Shown: positions 17,541-32,318, counted from the stretch's first letter. The stretch: 64,000 bases of DNA from Lysinibacillus sp. ZYM-1 (GCF_001308875.1 NZ_KQ465117.1:62614-126613); one strand, 5' to 3'. Translations and numbers: made by a program. Notes: generated by a model not told the origin, from the sequence alone.

Positions 17541-19700
17541 ATGGTCACTAAATCGTTAGATATAGATAATGATGTATTATTGAACAGTATTCGCAAATTA
17601 GGGGATAATTCTAAAGAAAGCTACGTAATTTTTGATGCAACAAATCATCATTACATATTAGAATGTAATGATTCTTTTTGTAGCCTTACAAATGCTTCAA
17701 GGTCACAAATCCTAAAAACTAATTATTTTTCATGGCTATCAGACGAAAAAAAGACAACCATTGAAATGATTAAAGAAAAAATACATAACGGCATAATAGT
17801 ACAAGCGAAGCTCCATCATAAAGGGATCGATAAACCCCAGTTTTGGGCAGAAATACAAGCACTACCATTTAGGAATGATGCAAACGTAACACAATTTGTG
17901 TTAGTCCTTATGAAGGATGTTACGTATTATCATACAGAAGACTTCTTGATGCGCTTAGAAAATGATATGTATAAGGCAATTGAGAGAGATAGCTCCTTTG
18001 AACAGAAGATGCAAATTATTTGCCGTGGGCTTGATGAGTTTTTTATGCCGAACATCTCAAGTATGGTCCTCATCAAAACAGAGAGCAGTCTATTGCAGGT
18101 TTTTACAGGTGATTGCAGATCAAAAGATGTTCCGAGATGCTGTGAAAGTAACGATTTTTTTACCAAGGTTATGCAATCAGAAATCCCTATTTTCATTGAA
18201 AATTTGGATGAGGCAAATATTCCTGATAAACATAAACAATTTGCAGCCTTATCTCAAAAACCATACGGATTGTTTATACCCATACGCAATCAACAACGGC
18301 AAGTAATAGGGCTATTTTCGATCTACTGTCAAAATGCATATAATGACCAAACAACATTTTTCAAAAATATGTTTCGTAAAATTAGCGCACTTGTTGCACT
18401 GGCCTTTACGTACGCAAGAACACAGAAAAAAATATGGGATTTAGCCTATACCGATATCACAACAGGTTTACCGAATCGTCATAGCTTTGTCAATATTCTC
18501 GAAAAAGAGGCTGAACGAGGACAAAGTGGTTATATCAAAATTTTGAAACCAAGCGAATTTCATCAAGTGGTTGAACTGTATGGACGTGAATTTGGTGATG
18601 AACTATTAAGGCAACTAGCTAAACGACTGGAGCAAGACAAACCAGAAAATCATGAATATATTGCTAGATTTACAAGCTCTAGTCTTATTCTGTCCACGAT
18701 AACATTTAATGAAAATTTAAATGACTATGAAATACGCATTAAAGAGACAATTCGGCAGCCCTTTATAATAGGAGGAAAGCAAATCTATATCACTATGAAA
18801 ACAGGAATTGCTTCTTATAAAGATGACATAAAGGTCAATGATGCTATACGATTTGCGGATAATGCACTATCCTTTGCTACCGATAAACCAGGTACACATA
18901 CTGAAATATTCACGACAGAAAAAAATGACGTTCTTTTACAGAAAATGACTGTATTAAATCATTTGTCTCAAGCAATCAAAAATAAAGAGATTACAGTCCA
19001 TTTACAGCCAAAAGTAGATTTACGTAATGGAGAGATACAAAGTATTGAAGCTCTTGCACGTTGGGTATCACCAAAACTAGGCTTTGTGTCTCCAGCAATC
19101 TTTATTCCAGTAGCGGAAAGTGCGGGAAAGGTTCGAGAAATAGATGTTCTAGTTTTAGAGACTGTACTTTCGTGGCTTGCGGAACGTCAAAGATTAGGCA
19201 AGAAATTAGTGAAAATAGCAGTCAATATCTCGCCGGATCATTTCTACTATACGCATTTTGTTCAAGACACATTAAAACTTGTTCGAAAGTATAATATAGA
19301 TCCAAGCAATATTATTCTAGAGGTAACAGAAAATATAGGCTTAGTAGATTTCCAATCTGCCTATAAAATTATTCAAGAATTAAAAAGCCATGGCTTTAAA
19401 ACATCAGTGGACGATTTCGGAACAGGATTTTCTTCATTGAGCTATCTGCAACAATTACCATTCACTGAATTAAAAATTGATCGAAGCTTTATCAATGCCA
19501 TAGAAGATGCCGCGACGCTTGCTATTGTACGCTCGATAATCCAGCTGGCTTTAAATTTGGGAATGACCTCCGTGGCAGAGGGGATTGAAACGGAAGAACA
19601 GGTTGAAATACTACGTGCATTAGGCTGTACAGTAGGACAAGGGTACTTCTATTTTAAGCCGATGCCAATGGAACAGCTAGATAAGATTCTTGATCAATAA
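17541..19700 (+). CDS. c-di-GMP phosphodiesterase: PAS-like, GAF, degenerate GGDEF, EAL
   Basis: A 719-residue soluble signalling protein. Order: PAS-like sensor (about 1-130), GAF-like domain (about 140-285), GGDEF domain (about 295-455) and EAL domain (about 470-719). In the GGDEF domain the entry motif TGLPNR is kept, but the active-site position reads ARFTSSSL instead of ARFGGDEF, so cyclase activity is not expected. The EAL domain keeps QPKVDL, EALARW, NISPDHF, EVTEN, DDFGTG, KIDRSF and AEGIETEEQ, all needed for metal binding and hydrolysis of c-di-GMP to pGpG. No membrane helix or signal peptide. GGAGGGG precedes ATG 17541. It lies between glyA and upp, adjacent in B. subtilis. Confidence 0.92.
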   Translation: MVTKSLDIDNDVLLNSIRKLGDNSKESYVIFDATNHHYILECNDSFCSLTNASRSQILKTNYFSWLSDEKKTTIEMIKEKIHNGIIVQAKLHHKGIDKPQFWAEIQALPFRNDANVTQFVLVLMKDVTYYHTEDFLMRLENDMYKAIERDSSFEQKMQIICRGLDEFFMPNISSMVLIKTESSLLQVFTGDCRSKDVPRCCESNDFFTKVMQSEIPIFIENLDEANIPDKHKQFAALSQKPYGLFIPIRNQQRQVIGLFSIYCQNAYNDQTTFFKNMFRKISALVALAFTYARTQKKIWDLAYTDITTGLPNRHSFVNILEKEAERGQSGYIKILKPSEFHQVVELYGREFGDELLRQLAKRLEQDKPENHEYIARFTSSSLILSTITFNENLNDYEIRIKETIRQPFIIGGKQIYITMKTGIASYKDDIKVNDAIRFADNALSFATDKPGTHTEIFTTEKNDVLLQKMTVLNHLSQAIKNKEITVHLQPKVDLRNGEIQSIEALARWVSPKLGFVSPAIFIPVAESAGKVREIDVLVLETVLSWLAERQRLGKKLVKIAVNISPDHFYYTHFVQDTLKLVRKYNIDPSNIILEVTENIGLVDFQSAYKIIQELKSHGFKTSVDDFGTGFSSLSYLQQLPFTELKIDRSFINAIEDAATLAIVRSIIQLALNLGMTSVAEGIETEEQVEILRALGCTVGQGYFYFKPMPMEQLDKILDQ

Positions 19701-19730
19701 CTTACTTTGAATAAAAAAATAGAATAAAAA

Positions 19731-19769
19731 GAGTCGTCCTAAATTTATTTTTGAGGCGACTCCTTTTTT
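19731..19769 (+). terminator. Intrinsic terminator after the phosphodiesterase gene
   Basis: GAGTCGTCCT pairs with AGGCGACTC with one bulged base, followed by a T run. The 3' arm overlaps the -35 of the upp promoter. Confidence 0.8.
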
Positions 19770-19779
19770 CTGTTATACT
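19751..19779 (+). promoter_or_regulatory. Sigma-A promoter of upp
   Basis: TTGAGG (19751-19756) and TATACT (19774-19779) are separated by exactly 17 bases. The predicted start is about 38 bases before the upp codon. Confidence 0.65.
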
Positions 19780-19823
19780 AGTTGAGATAAAAATGAAATC
19801 CGAACGGTTAGGAGAGATTCCCT

Positions 19824-20453
19824 TTGAGCAAAGTCTATGTATTTGATCATCCACTAATCCAACACAAATTAACTTATATTCGCGACAAGAATACAGGTAC
19901 AAAAGAATTCCGTGAGCTAGTAGACGAAGTAGCAACACTTATGGCATTTGAAATTACACGTGATATGCCAGTGGAAGAAATTGAAATTGAAACACCTGTA
20001 ACAATTGCTAAAACAAAAGTACTTTCTGGTAAAAAGCTTGCAATTGTACCGATTCTACGTGCAGGAATTGGCATGGTAGATGGCGTATTAAAGCTTATCC
20101 CAGCAGCTAAAGTTGGCCATATTGGGCTTTATCGAGACCCTGAAACATTAAAACCAGTTGAATATTACGCAAAGCTTCCAGCAGATGTGGAAGAACGTGA
20201 TTTCATCATTGTAGATCCAATGCTAGCAACTGGTGGTTCAGCAGTGGAAGCTATTAACTCATTGAAAAAACGTGGAGCTAAAAACATTAAATTCATGTGT
20301 TTAATTGCTGCACCAGAGGGTGTCAAAGCTATTCAAGAAGAACATTCAGACGTTGATATTTATATTGCTGCTTTGGATGAAAAACTAAACGATCATGGCT
20401 ATATTGTACCAGGTCTAGGAGATGCCGGAGACCGCCTTTTCGGCACGAAATAA
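19824..20453 (+). CDS. upp: Uracil phosphoribosyltransferase
   Basis: A 209-residue enzyme that makes UMP from uracil and PRPP in pyrimidine salvage. The N-terminus [18 protein letters not shown] and the PRPP-binding motif [11 protein letters not shown] near residue 131 are diagnostic. It starts with TTG at 19824 with AGGAGAG upstream. Very close to B. subtilis Upp in length and sequence. A promoter nested in the preceding terminator drives it. Confidence 0.97.
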   Translation: MSKVYVFDHPLIQHKLTYIRDKNTGTKEFRELVDEVATLMAFEITRDMPVEEIEIETPVTIAKTKVLSGKKLAIVPILRAGIGMVDGVLKLIPAAKVGHIGLYRDPETLKPVEYYAKLPADVEERDFIIVDPMLATGGSAVEAINSLKKRGAKNIKFMCLIAAPEGVKAIQEEHSDVDIYIAALDEKLNDHGYIVPGLGDAGDRLFGTK

Positions 20454-20468
20454 AAAATGGTTACATGA

Positions 20469-20532
20469 AGTTTCCTCATTTAGGAAACTAATAATTTATG
20501 AAAGCGTCCTTCAAATTTGAAGGGCGTTTCAT
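20469..20532 (+). terminator. Two tandem hairpins after upp
   Basis: AGTTTCCT/AGGAAACT (20469-20489) and ATGAAA/TTTCAT enclosing GTCCTTC/GAAGGGC (20498-20532) are consecutive stem-loops. Neither has a clean U run, so they may act as a weak terminator or as 3'-end stabilisers before mnaA. Confidence 0.5.
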
Positions 20533-20622
20533 AGTATGTTTAGGTAAGTACTCCTCTTGATGGACTTCAACGGGTGTGGTTGTCCTTTTCATACAATAAC
20601 AAAAAGGACGGTGCAGATCGTT

Positions 20623-21744
20623 TTGATAAAAAAATGGAAAGTAATGACGATTTTTGGTACAAGACCAGAAGCAATTAAAATGGCTCCGCTTGTTTTGGAG
20701 TTACAAAAATATCCTGAGCAAATAGAATCTATTGTGACAGTAACAGCGCAACATCGCCAAATGCTAGATCAAGTACTAGAAACATTTAAAATCACACCGA
20801 ACTATGATTTAAATATTATGAAAGATCGTCAAACATTAATTGATGTTACGACAAGCGCATTACAAGGCTTAGATAAAGTAATGAAAGAAGCACAGCCAGA
20901 TATCGTTTTAGTACATGGTGATACAGCGACGACTTTCATTGCGAGCTTAGCGGCGTTCTATAACCAAATTGCAATTGGTCATGTGGAAGCAGGACTGCGA
21001 ACATGGAATAAGTATTCACCATACCCAGAGGAAATGAATCGCCAATTAACGGGTGTAATGGCGGATTTACACTTTGCTCCAACAGAAGTATCTAAAAAGA
21101 ATCTTTTAGATGAAAATAAAAATTCTGAGACAATTTTTGTTACAGGTAATACAGCGATTGATGCATTAGCAACAACTGTTAGCGAACATTATACGCATCC
21201 AGTATTAGACAAGATAGGCGAAGACCGCATGATTTTATTAACGGCGCATCGTCGCGAAAATCTTGGTGAGCCAATGCGCCATATGTTCAAAGCTATCACA
21301 AGAATTTTATCCGAGCATGACGATGTTCAGGTGGTGTATCCTGTGCATATGAATCCTGCAGTAAGAGAAATCGCGAATGAAATCTTGGGTGACAATGAAC
21401 GAGTGCATTTAATAGAGCCTCTTGAAGTGTTTGATTTCCATAACTTTGCGGCGAGTTCTTATATGATCTTAACGGACTCAGGTGGCGTCCAAGAAGAAGC
21501 ACCATCATTAGGGAAGCCTGTTCTTGTTCTTAGAGACACAACAGAACGCCCAGAAGGAATTGCAGCTGGAACGTTAAAGTTAGCGGGAACTGACGAGGAT
21601 ACAATTTATGCTCTGGCTAAGGAATTGTTAACAGACAAAAATGCATATGAAGCAATGGCACAAGCTTCAAATCCATATGGAGATGGACATGCATCTAAAC
21701 GAATTGTAGAGGCATTGCTAGGTTTTTTACAAAAAACTAATTAA
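20623..21744 (+). CDS. mnaA: UDP-N-acetylglucosamine 2-epimerase (non-hydrolysing)
   Basis: A 373-residue epimerase that makes UDP-ManNAc for wall polymers such as teichoic acid linkage units and SCWP. FGTRPEAIKMAP at the N-terminus, VTAQHRQML, HVEAGLRT and SGGVQEEAP are family signatures. The frame opens earlier, but the homologous N-terminus (KKWKVMTIFGTRPE) points to TTG 20623 or GTG 20611; AAGGACGGTG at 20604-20613 could serve either. It sits between upp and atpI, as in Listeria. UDP-ManNAc could feed the TagA-like glycosyltransferase at 50433-51173. Confidence 0.94.
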   Translation: MIKKWKVMTIFGTRPEAIKMAPLVLELQKYPEQIESIVTVTAQHRQMLDQVLETFKITPNYDLNIMKDRQTLIDVTTSALQGLDKVMKEAQPDIVLVHGDTATTFIASLAAFYNQIAIGHVEAGLRTWNKYSPYPEEMNRQLTGVMADLHFAPTEVSKKNLLDENKNSETIFVTGNTAIDALATTVSEHYTHPVLDKIGEDRMILLTAHRRENLGEPMRHMFKAITRILSEHDDVQVVYPVHMNPAVREIANEILGDNERVHLIEPLEVFDFHNFAASSYMILTDSGGVQEEAPSLGKPVLVLRDTTERPEGIAAGTLKLAGTDEDTIYALAKELLTDKNAYEAMAQASNPYGDGHASKRIVEALLGFLQKTN

Positions 21745-21795
21745 TGTACTATATTTAATTTTAAAAATAAGTCTAATGTACCTGTTAGATTGGGT

Positions 21796-21839
21796 AAGCT
21801 AATTTATGAGCATAATTATGTCGTAAATTAGCTTTTTTT
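21796..21839 (+). terminator. Intrinsic terminator after mnaA
   Basis: AAGCTAATTTA (21796-21806) pairs with TAAATTAGCTT (21824-21834), followed by TTTTT. Confidence 0.92.
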
Positions 21840-21944
21840 ATGCGTCAAGAAAATAAGAACATTTGAAACTATGAAATTTCATACACAAATTTGTCAACAA
21901 TTTGACAAGAGTATAGAGGTTGTGAAGTTTTTCTCTATTACCAA

Positions 21945-21973
21945 TTGACTTCAAATATCACCTATTGTATGCT
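21945..21973 (+). promoter_or_regulatory. Sigma-A promoter of the atp operon
   Basis: TTGACT (21945-21950) and TATGCT (21968-21973) are 17 bases apart. This is the best promoter-like pair in the gap before atpI and implies a leader of about 300 bases. Confidence 0.55.
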
Positions 21974-21979
21974 TACAAA

Positions 21980-22280
21980 GGGTAAGAATGATAAGGGTTT
22001 CTGTTCATAAATAGGACGTTGAAACACTTGTTATATCAACTTTCTACTAAATTGACAGTTCAAAATAAAACTGTCGATTTGCAACGTTTTGCGCGTTTCG
22101 GTTTTTACCGAGTTGGTAAGGGGTGTAAGTTATTTTTTGGGCATTTACACCTGTAATTGAAATGACTCTCCCATTACTATTCCGCTGTGAGTAGTGCCTT
22201 TCACTGCTCTTTTCTGATTTCACACGGTGGTCAGCAAACGCTTTCAATACTCGAAAATTTGATTCAGGAGATTATAACCA
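21980..22280 (+). other. Long untranslated leader of atpI
   Basis: About 300 bases without a supportable gene lie between the candidate promoter and atpI. Short pairings such as GGTTTTTACC near 22099 and repeats around GTGTAA/TTACAC near 22120-22150 are visible. I recognise no known riboswitch or protein-binding leader. A CAGGAG site precedes the atpI start. Confidence 0.4.
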
Positions 22281-22652
22281 ATGCTAGATTTGCATCACAT
22301 TTTTGCTGTGCAGAAGAGGGCGTTATTTTTTTTGCTTGCACTCTGCGCATTAGGCTGGGGATTCACTTCCTATCAAACTGTATTTGCGGGCATCGCAGTC
22401 GGTGCATTCTTTGGTACGTATAATTTTTGGATTCTAGTTCGCCGTATGGAGAAGTTTGACAGGTCCATTAGTGAAGGGAAGAAAATAGGCTCACTTGGTA
22501 CAGCACTTCGCTTTGGATCAGGTGTTGCGGCAGTCGCAATAGCCATTTCGTTGCCAAACTATTTTCACTTAATTAGCACGGTCATAGGGCTAATGATTCC
22601 GTACGTTTTTCTCTTTGTCGAGAGAATTGTGTCACATGTAAGGAACCGCTAA
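22281..22652 (+). CDS. atpI: ATP synthase protein I
   Basis: A 123-residue membrane protein with about four hydrophobic segments, first gene of the ATP synthase operon. AtpI proteins help assemble the c-ring and have been linked to Mg2+ handling; the sequence is weakly conserved and the call relies largely on position and topology. Start ATG 22281 with CAGGAG upstream. The gap to atpB is 36 bases. Confidence 0.88.
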   Translation: MLDLHHIFAVQKRALFFLLALCALGWGFTSYQTVFAGIAVGAFFGTYNFWILVRRMEKFDRSISEGKKIGSLGTALRFGSGVAAVAIAISLPNYFHLISTVIGLMIPYVFLFVERIVSHVRNR

Positions 22653-22679
22653 TGTGCTTTAAATTAGAAAGAGAGGTGA

Positions 22680-23687
<1,008 letters not shown>

Positions 23688-23714
23688 TTCAGTTGAACAC
23701 TGAATTTTACTAGT

Positions 23715-23793
23715 GGCGAAGCAGGATTCTCCAGATGAAACTTCGCCCTTCATTTTGGAACGGATAAAAGCTATGTGTAAATATAGCTTTTTA
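23715..23793 (+). other. Two hairpins between atpE and atpF, second one terminator-like
   Basis: GGCGAAG (near 23715) pairs with CTTCGCC (near 23741). Then AAAGCTAT (23767-23774) pairs with ATAGCTTT (23783-23790) and runs into six T residues. They lie in an otherwise compact operon between the c and b subunit genes. Confidence 0.6.
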
Positions 23794-23860
23794 AAATAGG
23801 TAGTTTTTTAAGTCACTAAATTAAGTTGAAGTTAAAGCTCTTGAAGGGAGTGAAACAATC

Positions 23861-24382
23861 GTGTTTTTAGATTATCTTGTACTAGGTGCTAGCACTGGTA
23901 AGTTCAATAACGGAGACATCATCGCAACATTAGTTATCTTTTTAGTATTAATGTTCTTACTTAAGAAAGTCGCTTGGGGTCCACTTATGGGCATGATGCA
24001 ACAACGTGAAGAATTAGTAGCGAGTGAAATCGAAGCAGCTGAAAAAGCGCGCAAAGAATCGCACCAATTTTTAGAAGAACAAAAGAGCCTTCTTAAAGAA
24101 GCTCGTACGGAAGCACAATCGATTGTTGAAGGCGCTAAGAAGCAGGGCGAACTACAAAAAGAAGAAATTCTTACTGCAGCTCGTAATGAAGCAAACCGCT
24201 TGAAAGAATCGGCTTTACGTGAAATTGAGTCTGAAAAAGAAAAAGCTATTGCAGCTGTACGTGATGAAGTCGTTTCATTATCTGTACTTGCAGCATCTAA
24301 AGTCCTTAGCAAAGAGATTTCTGAGGCAGACAACCGTGCTCTAATTGAAGAGACGATTGCGAAGGCAGGGGAAGCTCGATGA
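23861..24382 (+). CDS. atpF: ATP synthase subunit b
   Basis: A 173-residue peripheral stalk subunit with one N-terminal membrane helix (about 18-38) followed by a long charged coiled coil that reaches the F1 head. GTG start with AAGGGAGTG upstream. Its last four bases overlap atpH (ATGA), so the two stalk proteins are translationally coupled. Confidence 0.96.
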   Translation: MFLDYLVLGASTGKFNNGDIIATLVIFLVLMFLLKKVAWGPLMGMMQQREELVASEIEAAEKARKESHQFLEEQKSLLKEARTEAQSIVEGAKKQGELQKEEILTAARNEANRLKESALREIESEKEKAIAAVRDEVVSLSVLAASKVLSKEISEADNRALIEETIAKAGEAR

Positions 24383-24915
24383 GTAATTCAACTGTAGCAA
24401 AACGTTACGCTCAAGCGCTTTTTGAATTAGCGCAACAAAAAAACATTCTTGCTGAAGTTGGAGCAGACTTAAACGAGCTAACAAAGGTTGTTAAAGAATC
24501 TCCGGATTTTTTAACACTTTTAACTGCTCCTAAGTTCTCTATCGAACGTAAGAAACAAATGGTAGCTGAAATCTTTGCAAGTGCAACTCCAGAGGTTACA
24601 CATACAGTTCAACTACTTGTTGAGAAAAAACGTGTAAACGAAGTGAAGCTTATTGCGAACGCGTATGCTGAGCTTGCTGCACAAGCACAAGGTACTGCAG
24701 ATGCAACAGTATTCTCTACTCGTGCACTTTCTGCTGAAGAAAGCGCTAATATTTCTACAACATTTGCGAAACTTGTAGGGAAACAATCATTAAACATTAC
24801 AAACGAAATTGATCCATCACTTCTTGGTGGTATTCGTGTTCAAATCGGTAATCATATTTATGATAGCTCAGTAGCAAACAAACTTGAGCGCCTAAAACGT
24901 GAATTAATCGGTTAA
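24379..24915 (+). CDS. atpH: ATP synthase subunit delta
   Basis: A 178-residue F1 subunit that joins the b stalk to the top of the alpha3beta3 head. The N-terminal [13 protein letters not shown] and the C-terminal [13 protein letters not shown] blocks are characteristic. It starts inside the end of atpF and is followed by atpA after 28 bases. Confidence 0.97.
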   Translation: MSNSTVAKRYAQALFELAQQKNILAEVGADLNELTKVVKESPDFLTLLTAPKFSIERKKQMVAEIFASATPEVTHTVQLLVEKKRVNEVKLIANAYAELAAQAQGTADATVFSTRALSAEESANISTTFAKLVGKQSLNITNEIDPSLLGGIRVQIGNHIYDSSVANKLERLKRELIG

Positions 24916-24931
24916 TAATTTAGAAATGTGA

Positions 24932-26452
<1,521 letters not shown>

Positions 26453-26475
26453 GTTCGAGCTAGTCACTTGATTAA

Positions 26476-28822
<2,347 letters not shown>

Positions 28823-28828
28823 TACTAG

Positions 28829-29254
<426 letters not shown>

Positions 29255-29263
29255 TTCATTTTT

Positions 29264-29294
29264 AACGGGCAGATATAGCATCTGCCCGTTTTTT
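29264..29294 (+). terminator. Intrinsic terminator of the atp operon
   Basis: AACGGGCAGAT (29264-29274) pairs with ATCTGCCCGTT (29280-29290), followed by TTTT. Confidence 0.94.
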
Positions 29295-29330
29295 AAAGTG
29301 CTTGAATTATAGGACAGATGGAGGGGAAGC

Positions 29331-29570
29331 ATGGAACTTTATGAAGCGATTGGACAAGAAGCTTTATTAGGTATTTTATCGCATATATTTTTTATAGCTA
29401 TTACATTTTACGCATTACAAGCTTTTATGATAGAAAAATTATTTAAAAAAAATAGAGTTTTTCAAGTTCAGCTTATTTATATTTTATTGAGTATTGCGAT
29501 AGGCACTGGTGTATCCAATTTCTTTTTACAAATATCTAACTGGTCTGGCAAACTTCCATATTTGTTTTAA
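29331..29570 (+). CDS. ywzB: DUF1146 membrane protein (YwzB-like)
   Basis: A 79-residue protein with two hydrophobic segments (about 12-33 and 44-68). Family members of unknown function sit between the atp operon and murA in many Bacillaceae, which is the main reason for the name. GGAGGGG precedes ATG 29331. A small terminator-like hairpin lies about 110 bases downstream. Confidence 0.8.
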   Translation: MELYEAIGQEALLGILSHIFFIAITFYALQAFMIEKLFKKNRVFQVQLIYILLSIAIGTGVSNFFLQISNWSGKLPYLF

Positions 29571-29946
29571 ACACTGACATAACCGAATAGCTTCTATATT
29601 GAATAAGATCATATGCTCCTACATACTTCAAAGGACTTTATAATACCCTTTGTGTGGCCCTTTGAACTATGTATAAAAAAACTTTGAAAAGTTGTTTTTT
29701 GTTCATATATCTTTGGGTATGTATTAGATGTGAACGGGTTATTGGTCATTCACAAAAAAAATTTGAAAGCGTACAATAAATAAATAGCAAAATAACTAAT
29801 AATGGCTTAAAATAGTGATTTGGACGCTTGAATGAGCGTTAGAAAAGTTGTACTATAGAGTTGTTTGTTTACTGATTATGACATTATACTTCTTTATTAA
29901 AATAAAAATTCGGTAGGTTAATAGATTGAATTCGGAGGGACATAGG
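29571..29946. other. Intergenic region before murA
   Basis: No gene is seen. It holds CAAAGG/CCTTTG near 29629-29652, a terminator-like AACTT/AAGTT hairpin with a T run at 29680-29701, and a promoter-like pair before murA. The rest is A/T-rich with no recognised element. Confidence 0.5.
29828..29856 (+). promoter_or_regulatory. Candidate sigma-A promoter of murA
   Basis: TTGAAT (29828-29833) and TACTAT (29851-29856) are 17 bases apart. The -35 lies in the loop of a small inverted repeat, ACGCT/AGCGT (about 29824-29839). Confidence 0.45.
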
Positions 29947-31260
29947 GTGGATAAAATAATAGTGACTGGCGGCCATAAACTACAGGGAAAAGTACGTGTA
30001 GAGGGCGCAAAAAATGCAGTGTTACCAATCCTTGCGGCAGCTTTACTTGCTTCAAAGGGAGAGAATGTAATTAAAGAAGTCCCTAACTTAGCAGACGTCT
30101 TTACAATAAACGAAGTACTTAAAAGTTTAAACGCAGCAGTTACATATATACCTGAAGATAATGCCGTATATATAGATGCCACAAAAGAACTTTCTAGTGA
30201 AGCACAATTTGAATTTGTTAGTAAAATGCGTGCATCCATTTTAGTAATGGGGTCATTACTTGCGCGTAATGGTTATGCTCGTGTTGCGTTACCAGGAGGC
30301 TGTGCAATCGGTTCTCGCCCGATTGAATTACACTTAAAAGGCTTTGAAGCAATGGGTGCAAAGATTTCATTTGGTCATGGTTATGTAGAGGCAAAGACTG
30401 AGGGTCGCTTAAAAGGAGCCAATGTATATTTAGACTTCCCAAGTGTGGGGGCAACTGAAAATATCATGACAGCAGCTTCTCTAGCAGAAGGGACAACTGT
30501 GATTGAGAATGCTGCGAAAGAACCTGAAATTGTTGATCTTGCAAACTTTATTAATAGTATGGGTGGACGTGTAATAGGTGCTGGTACAAATACGATTCGT
30601 ATCGAAGGAGTCGATACATTATATGGAGTAGAGCATCATATTATTCCCGACCGTATTGAAGCTGGTACATTTATGGTTGCAGCAGCTATTACTAAGGGAG
30701 ACGTGGTCATTGAAAACGCAGTTCCTGAACATATGACTGCCTTAATTGCGAAAATGCGTGAAATGGGTGTAGAAATTACAGAATTGGATGAAGGTATTCG
30801 AGTACGTGTTCCTCAAACATTAAAAGCTGTGGATATCAAAACTATGCCACATCCAGGCTTCCCAACAGATATGCAATCACAAATGATGGCGTTAATGCTA
30901 ACTGCAGAAGGTACGAGTATCATTACAGAAACAGTATTTGAAAATCGTTTTATGCATGTTGAGGAGTTCCGACGCATGAATGCAGGTGCTAAAATAGAGG
31001 GACGCTCTGTGTTTATTGAGGGGCCAGTAGAACTTCAGGGAGCTGAAGTAATGGCAACGGATTTACGAGCTGCGGCTGCACTGATTTTAGCAGGTCTTGT
31101 ATCAGAAGGTATAACACGTGTTACAAAGCTTCACCATTTAGATCGTGGATATGTTGATTTCCATGGCAAATTAGCTTCTCTTGGTGCAAATATTGAGCGT
31201 ATTACTGAGGAAGAAGTTGTGACGATCGAAGATGCAACTGTTGAATTACCTGCAAACTAA
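29947..31260 (+). CDS. murA: UDP-N-acetylglucosamine 1-carboxyvinyltransferase
   Basis: A 437-residue enzyme that transfers enolpyruvate from PEP to UDP-GlcNAc, the first committed step of peptidoglycan synthesis. The PEP-binding catalytic cysteine is in [11 protein letters not shown] near residue 117, so the protein should be fosfomycin-sensitive. GTG 29947 is chosen with GGAGGG seven bases upstream; it gives the family N-terminus MDKIIVTGG. Position matches murAA of B. subtilis. Confidence 0.97.
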   Translation: MDKIIVTGGHKLQGKVRVEGAKNAVLPILAAALLASKGENVIKEVPNLADVFTINEVLKSLNAAVTYIPEDNAVYIDATKELSSEAQFEFVSKMRASILVMGSLLARNGYARVALPGGCAIGSRPIELHLKGFEAMGAKISFGHGYVEAKTEGRLKGANVYLDFPSVGATENIMTAASLAEGTTVIENAAKEPEIVDLANFINSMGGRVIGAGTNTIRIEGVDTLYGVEHHIIPDRIEAGTFMVAAAITKGDVVIENAVPEHMTALIAKMREMGVEITELDEGIRVRVPQTLKAVDIKTMPHPGFPTDMQSQMMALMLTAEGTSIITETVFENRFMHVEEFRRMNAGAKIEGRSVFIEGPVELQGAEVMATDLRAAAALILAGLVSEGITRVTKLHHLDRGYVDFHGKLASLGANIERITEEEVVTIEDATVELPAN

Positions 31261-31268
31261 TTTTATTT

Positions 31269-31303
31269 CAAAACCCTTTGCTTATATTAGCAGAGGGTTT
31301 TTT
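31269..31303 (+). terminator. Intrinsic terminator after murA
   Basis: AAACCCTTTGC pairs with GCAGAGGGTTT with a small mismatch, followed by TTTTT. It ends about 16 bases before the spoIID start. Confidence 0.88.
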
Positions 31304-31318
31304 ATTTCTCATAACTAA

Positions 31319-32281
31319 ATGAAACCTAGCATATTATTCCTTATGAAAAAATGGATGATTAGTATAGGTGTCCTTTGTTTAATTGGAGCATTGTATTTGC
31401 TTCCTGTTATAGGGATTAGCGAAAGACGGGGGGATGTGCAGCCTCCAACATCAGAAGTAAAAGCTTGCGAAATATTTATAGAAGTGGAGGGACAAAAGGA
31501 AAAAATCCCTTTAGAGACGTATATAACAGGTGTAGTTGCAGCAGAAATGCCTGTTTCTTTTAAAAAGGAGGCATTGAAAGCTCAGGCGATTGCAGCACGC
31601 ACATATGCGTTGAAAACGACAAATTACGGTAAAAAAACGATTGCACCAACTGTAGCAAAGCAAGTTTTTTATGATGAAAGTCAAAGAAAAGCGAATTGGG
31701 CTAGCAATTTCCTGGGAAATGAAAAGAAAATTGTCGAAGCAATAAATGAAACGAAGGGACAAGTTCTTCTTTATAATAATGACTTAATTACAGCCATGTT
31801 TCATTCAACAAGCAATGGCCAAACAGAAAGTGCCTATGGATATAGTGGTAGTGATATTCCATATTTGCAAAGTGTTTCAAGTATATCAGATCAAACCTCT
31901 CCAAAGTATGAGGCAGAGCAAGAGTGGTCACTAGCCCAATGGAATAAACTATGGCCTGTACAATGGCAAGCTAGCGATTTTAATCGTATACAACTATTTT
32001 ACAATGGCTCAGGACGGGTAGAGCGTCTACAGTTAGGGAATAATGTCTGGACAGGAAGAGAAGTTCGAACGCTACTTGGAATACCATCTACTGATTTTAC
32101 AATTGCCTATAATGCTACTACAAGAAAGGTACATGTAAAAACGCAAGGATATGGTCACGGAGTGGGAATGAGCCAATATGGAGCAGAAGCCATGGCAAAT
32201 GAAGGGAAAACAGCTGCCGAAATTTTACACTATTATTATCAGGATATTGAAATAAAAAAAATAGATGCATGTTTAAAATAA
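31319..32281 (+). CDS. spoIID: Stage II sporulation protein D, lytic transglycosylase
   Basis: A 320-residue mother-cell enzyme that cleaves glycan strands during engulfment with SpoIIP and SpoIIM. It has an N-terminal membrane anchor (about 10-28) and then the SpoIID domain: LETYITGVVAAEMP near residue 65 with the catalytic Glu, KAQAIAARTYA, and GYGHGVGMSQYGA near the end. No clear Shine-Dalgarno precedes ATG 31319, and ATG 31343 or 31352 could also serve. Expression by sigma-E is expected from B. subtilis; no convincing sigma-E promoter was found. Confidence 0.94.
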   Translation: MKPSILFLMKKWMISIGVLCLIGALYLLPVIGISERRGDVQPPTSEVKACEIFIEVEGQKEKIPLETYITGVVAAEMPVSFKKEALKAQAIAARTYALKTTNYGKKTIAPTVAKQVFYDESQRKANWASNFLGNEKKIVEAINETKGQVLLYNNDLITAMFHSTSNGQTESAYGYSGSDIPYLQSVSSISDQTSPKYEAEQEWSLAQWNKLWPVQWQASDFNRIQLFYNGSGRVERLQLGNNVWTGREVRTLLGIPSTDFTIAYNATTRKVHVKTQGYGHGVGMSQYGAEAMANEGKTAAEILHYYYQDIEIKKIDACLK

Positions 32282-32299
32282 CTTCTAGTTGTTCACACT
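32271..32299 (+). promoter_or_regulatory. Candidate sigma-F promoter of spoIIQ
   Basis: GTTTA (32271-32275), a 15-base spacer, then GTTCACACT (32291-32299), one mismatch from GGNNANANT. The geometry is the same as at spoIIR. Both are forespore genes in B. subtilis. A CTAGTTG/CAACTAG inverted repeat (32285-32307) overlaps it. Confidence 0.4.
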
Positions 32300-32318
32300 G
32301 CAACTAGAGGTGATGAAA

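Noticed and set aside
18436-18900. Active diguanylate cyclase in the GGDEF/EAL protein
   Set aside because: The signature position reads TSSSL, so metal and GTP catalysis is not expected.
23872-24333. 153-codon antisense frame in atpF
   Set aside because: Shadow of the coiled-coil coding sequence, with Ser/Ala-rich composition and no start signal.
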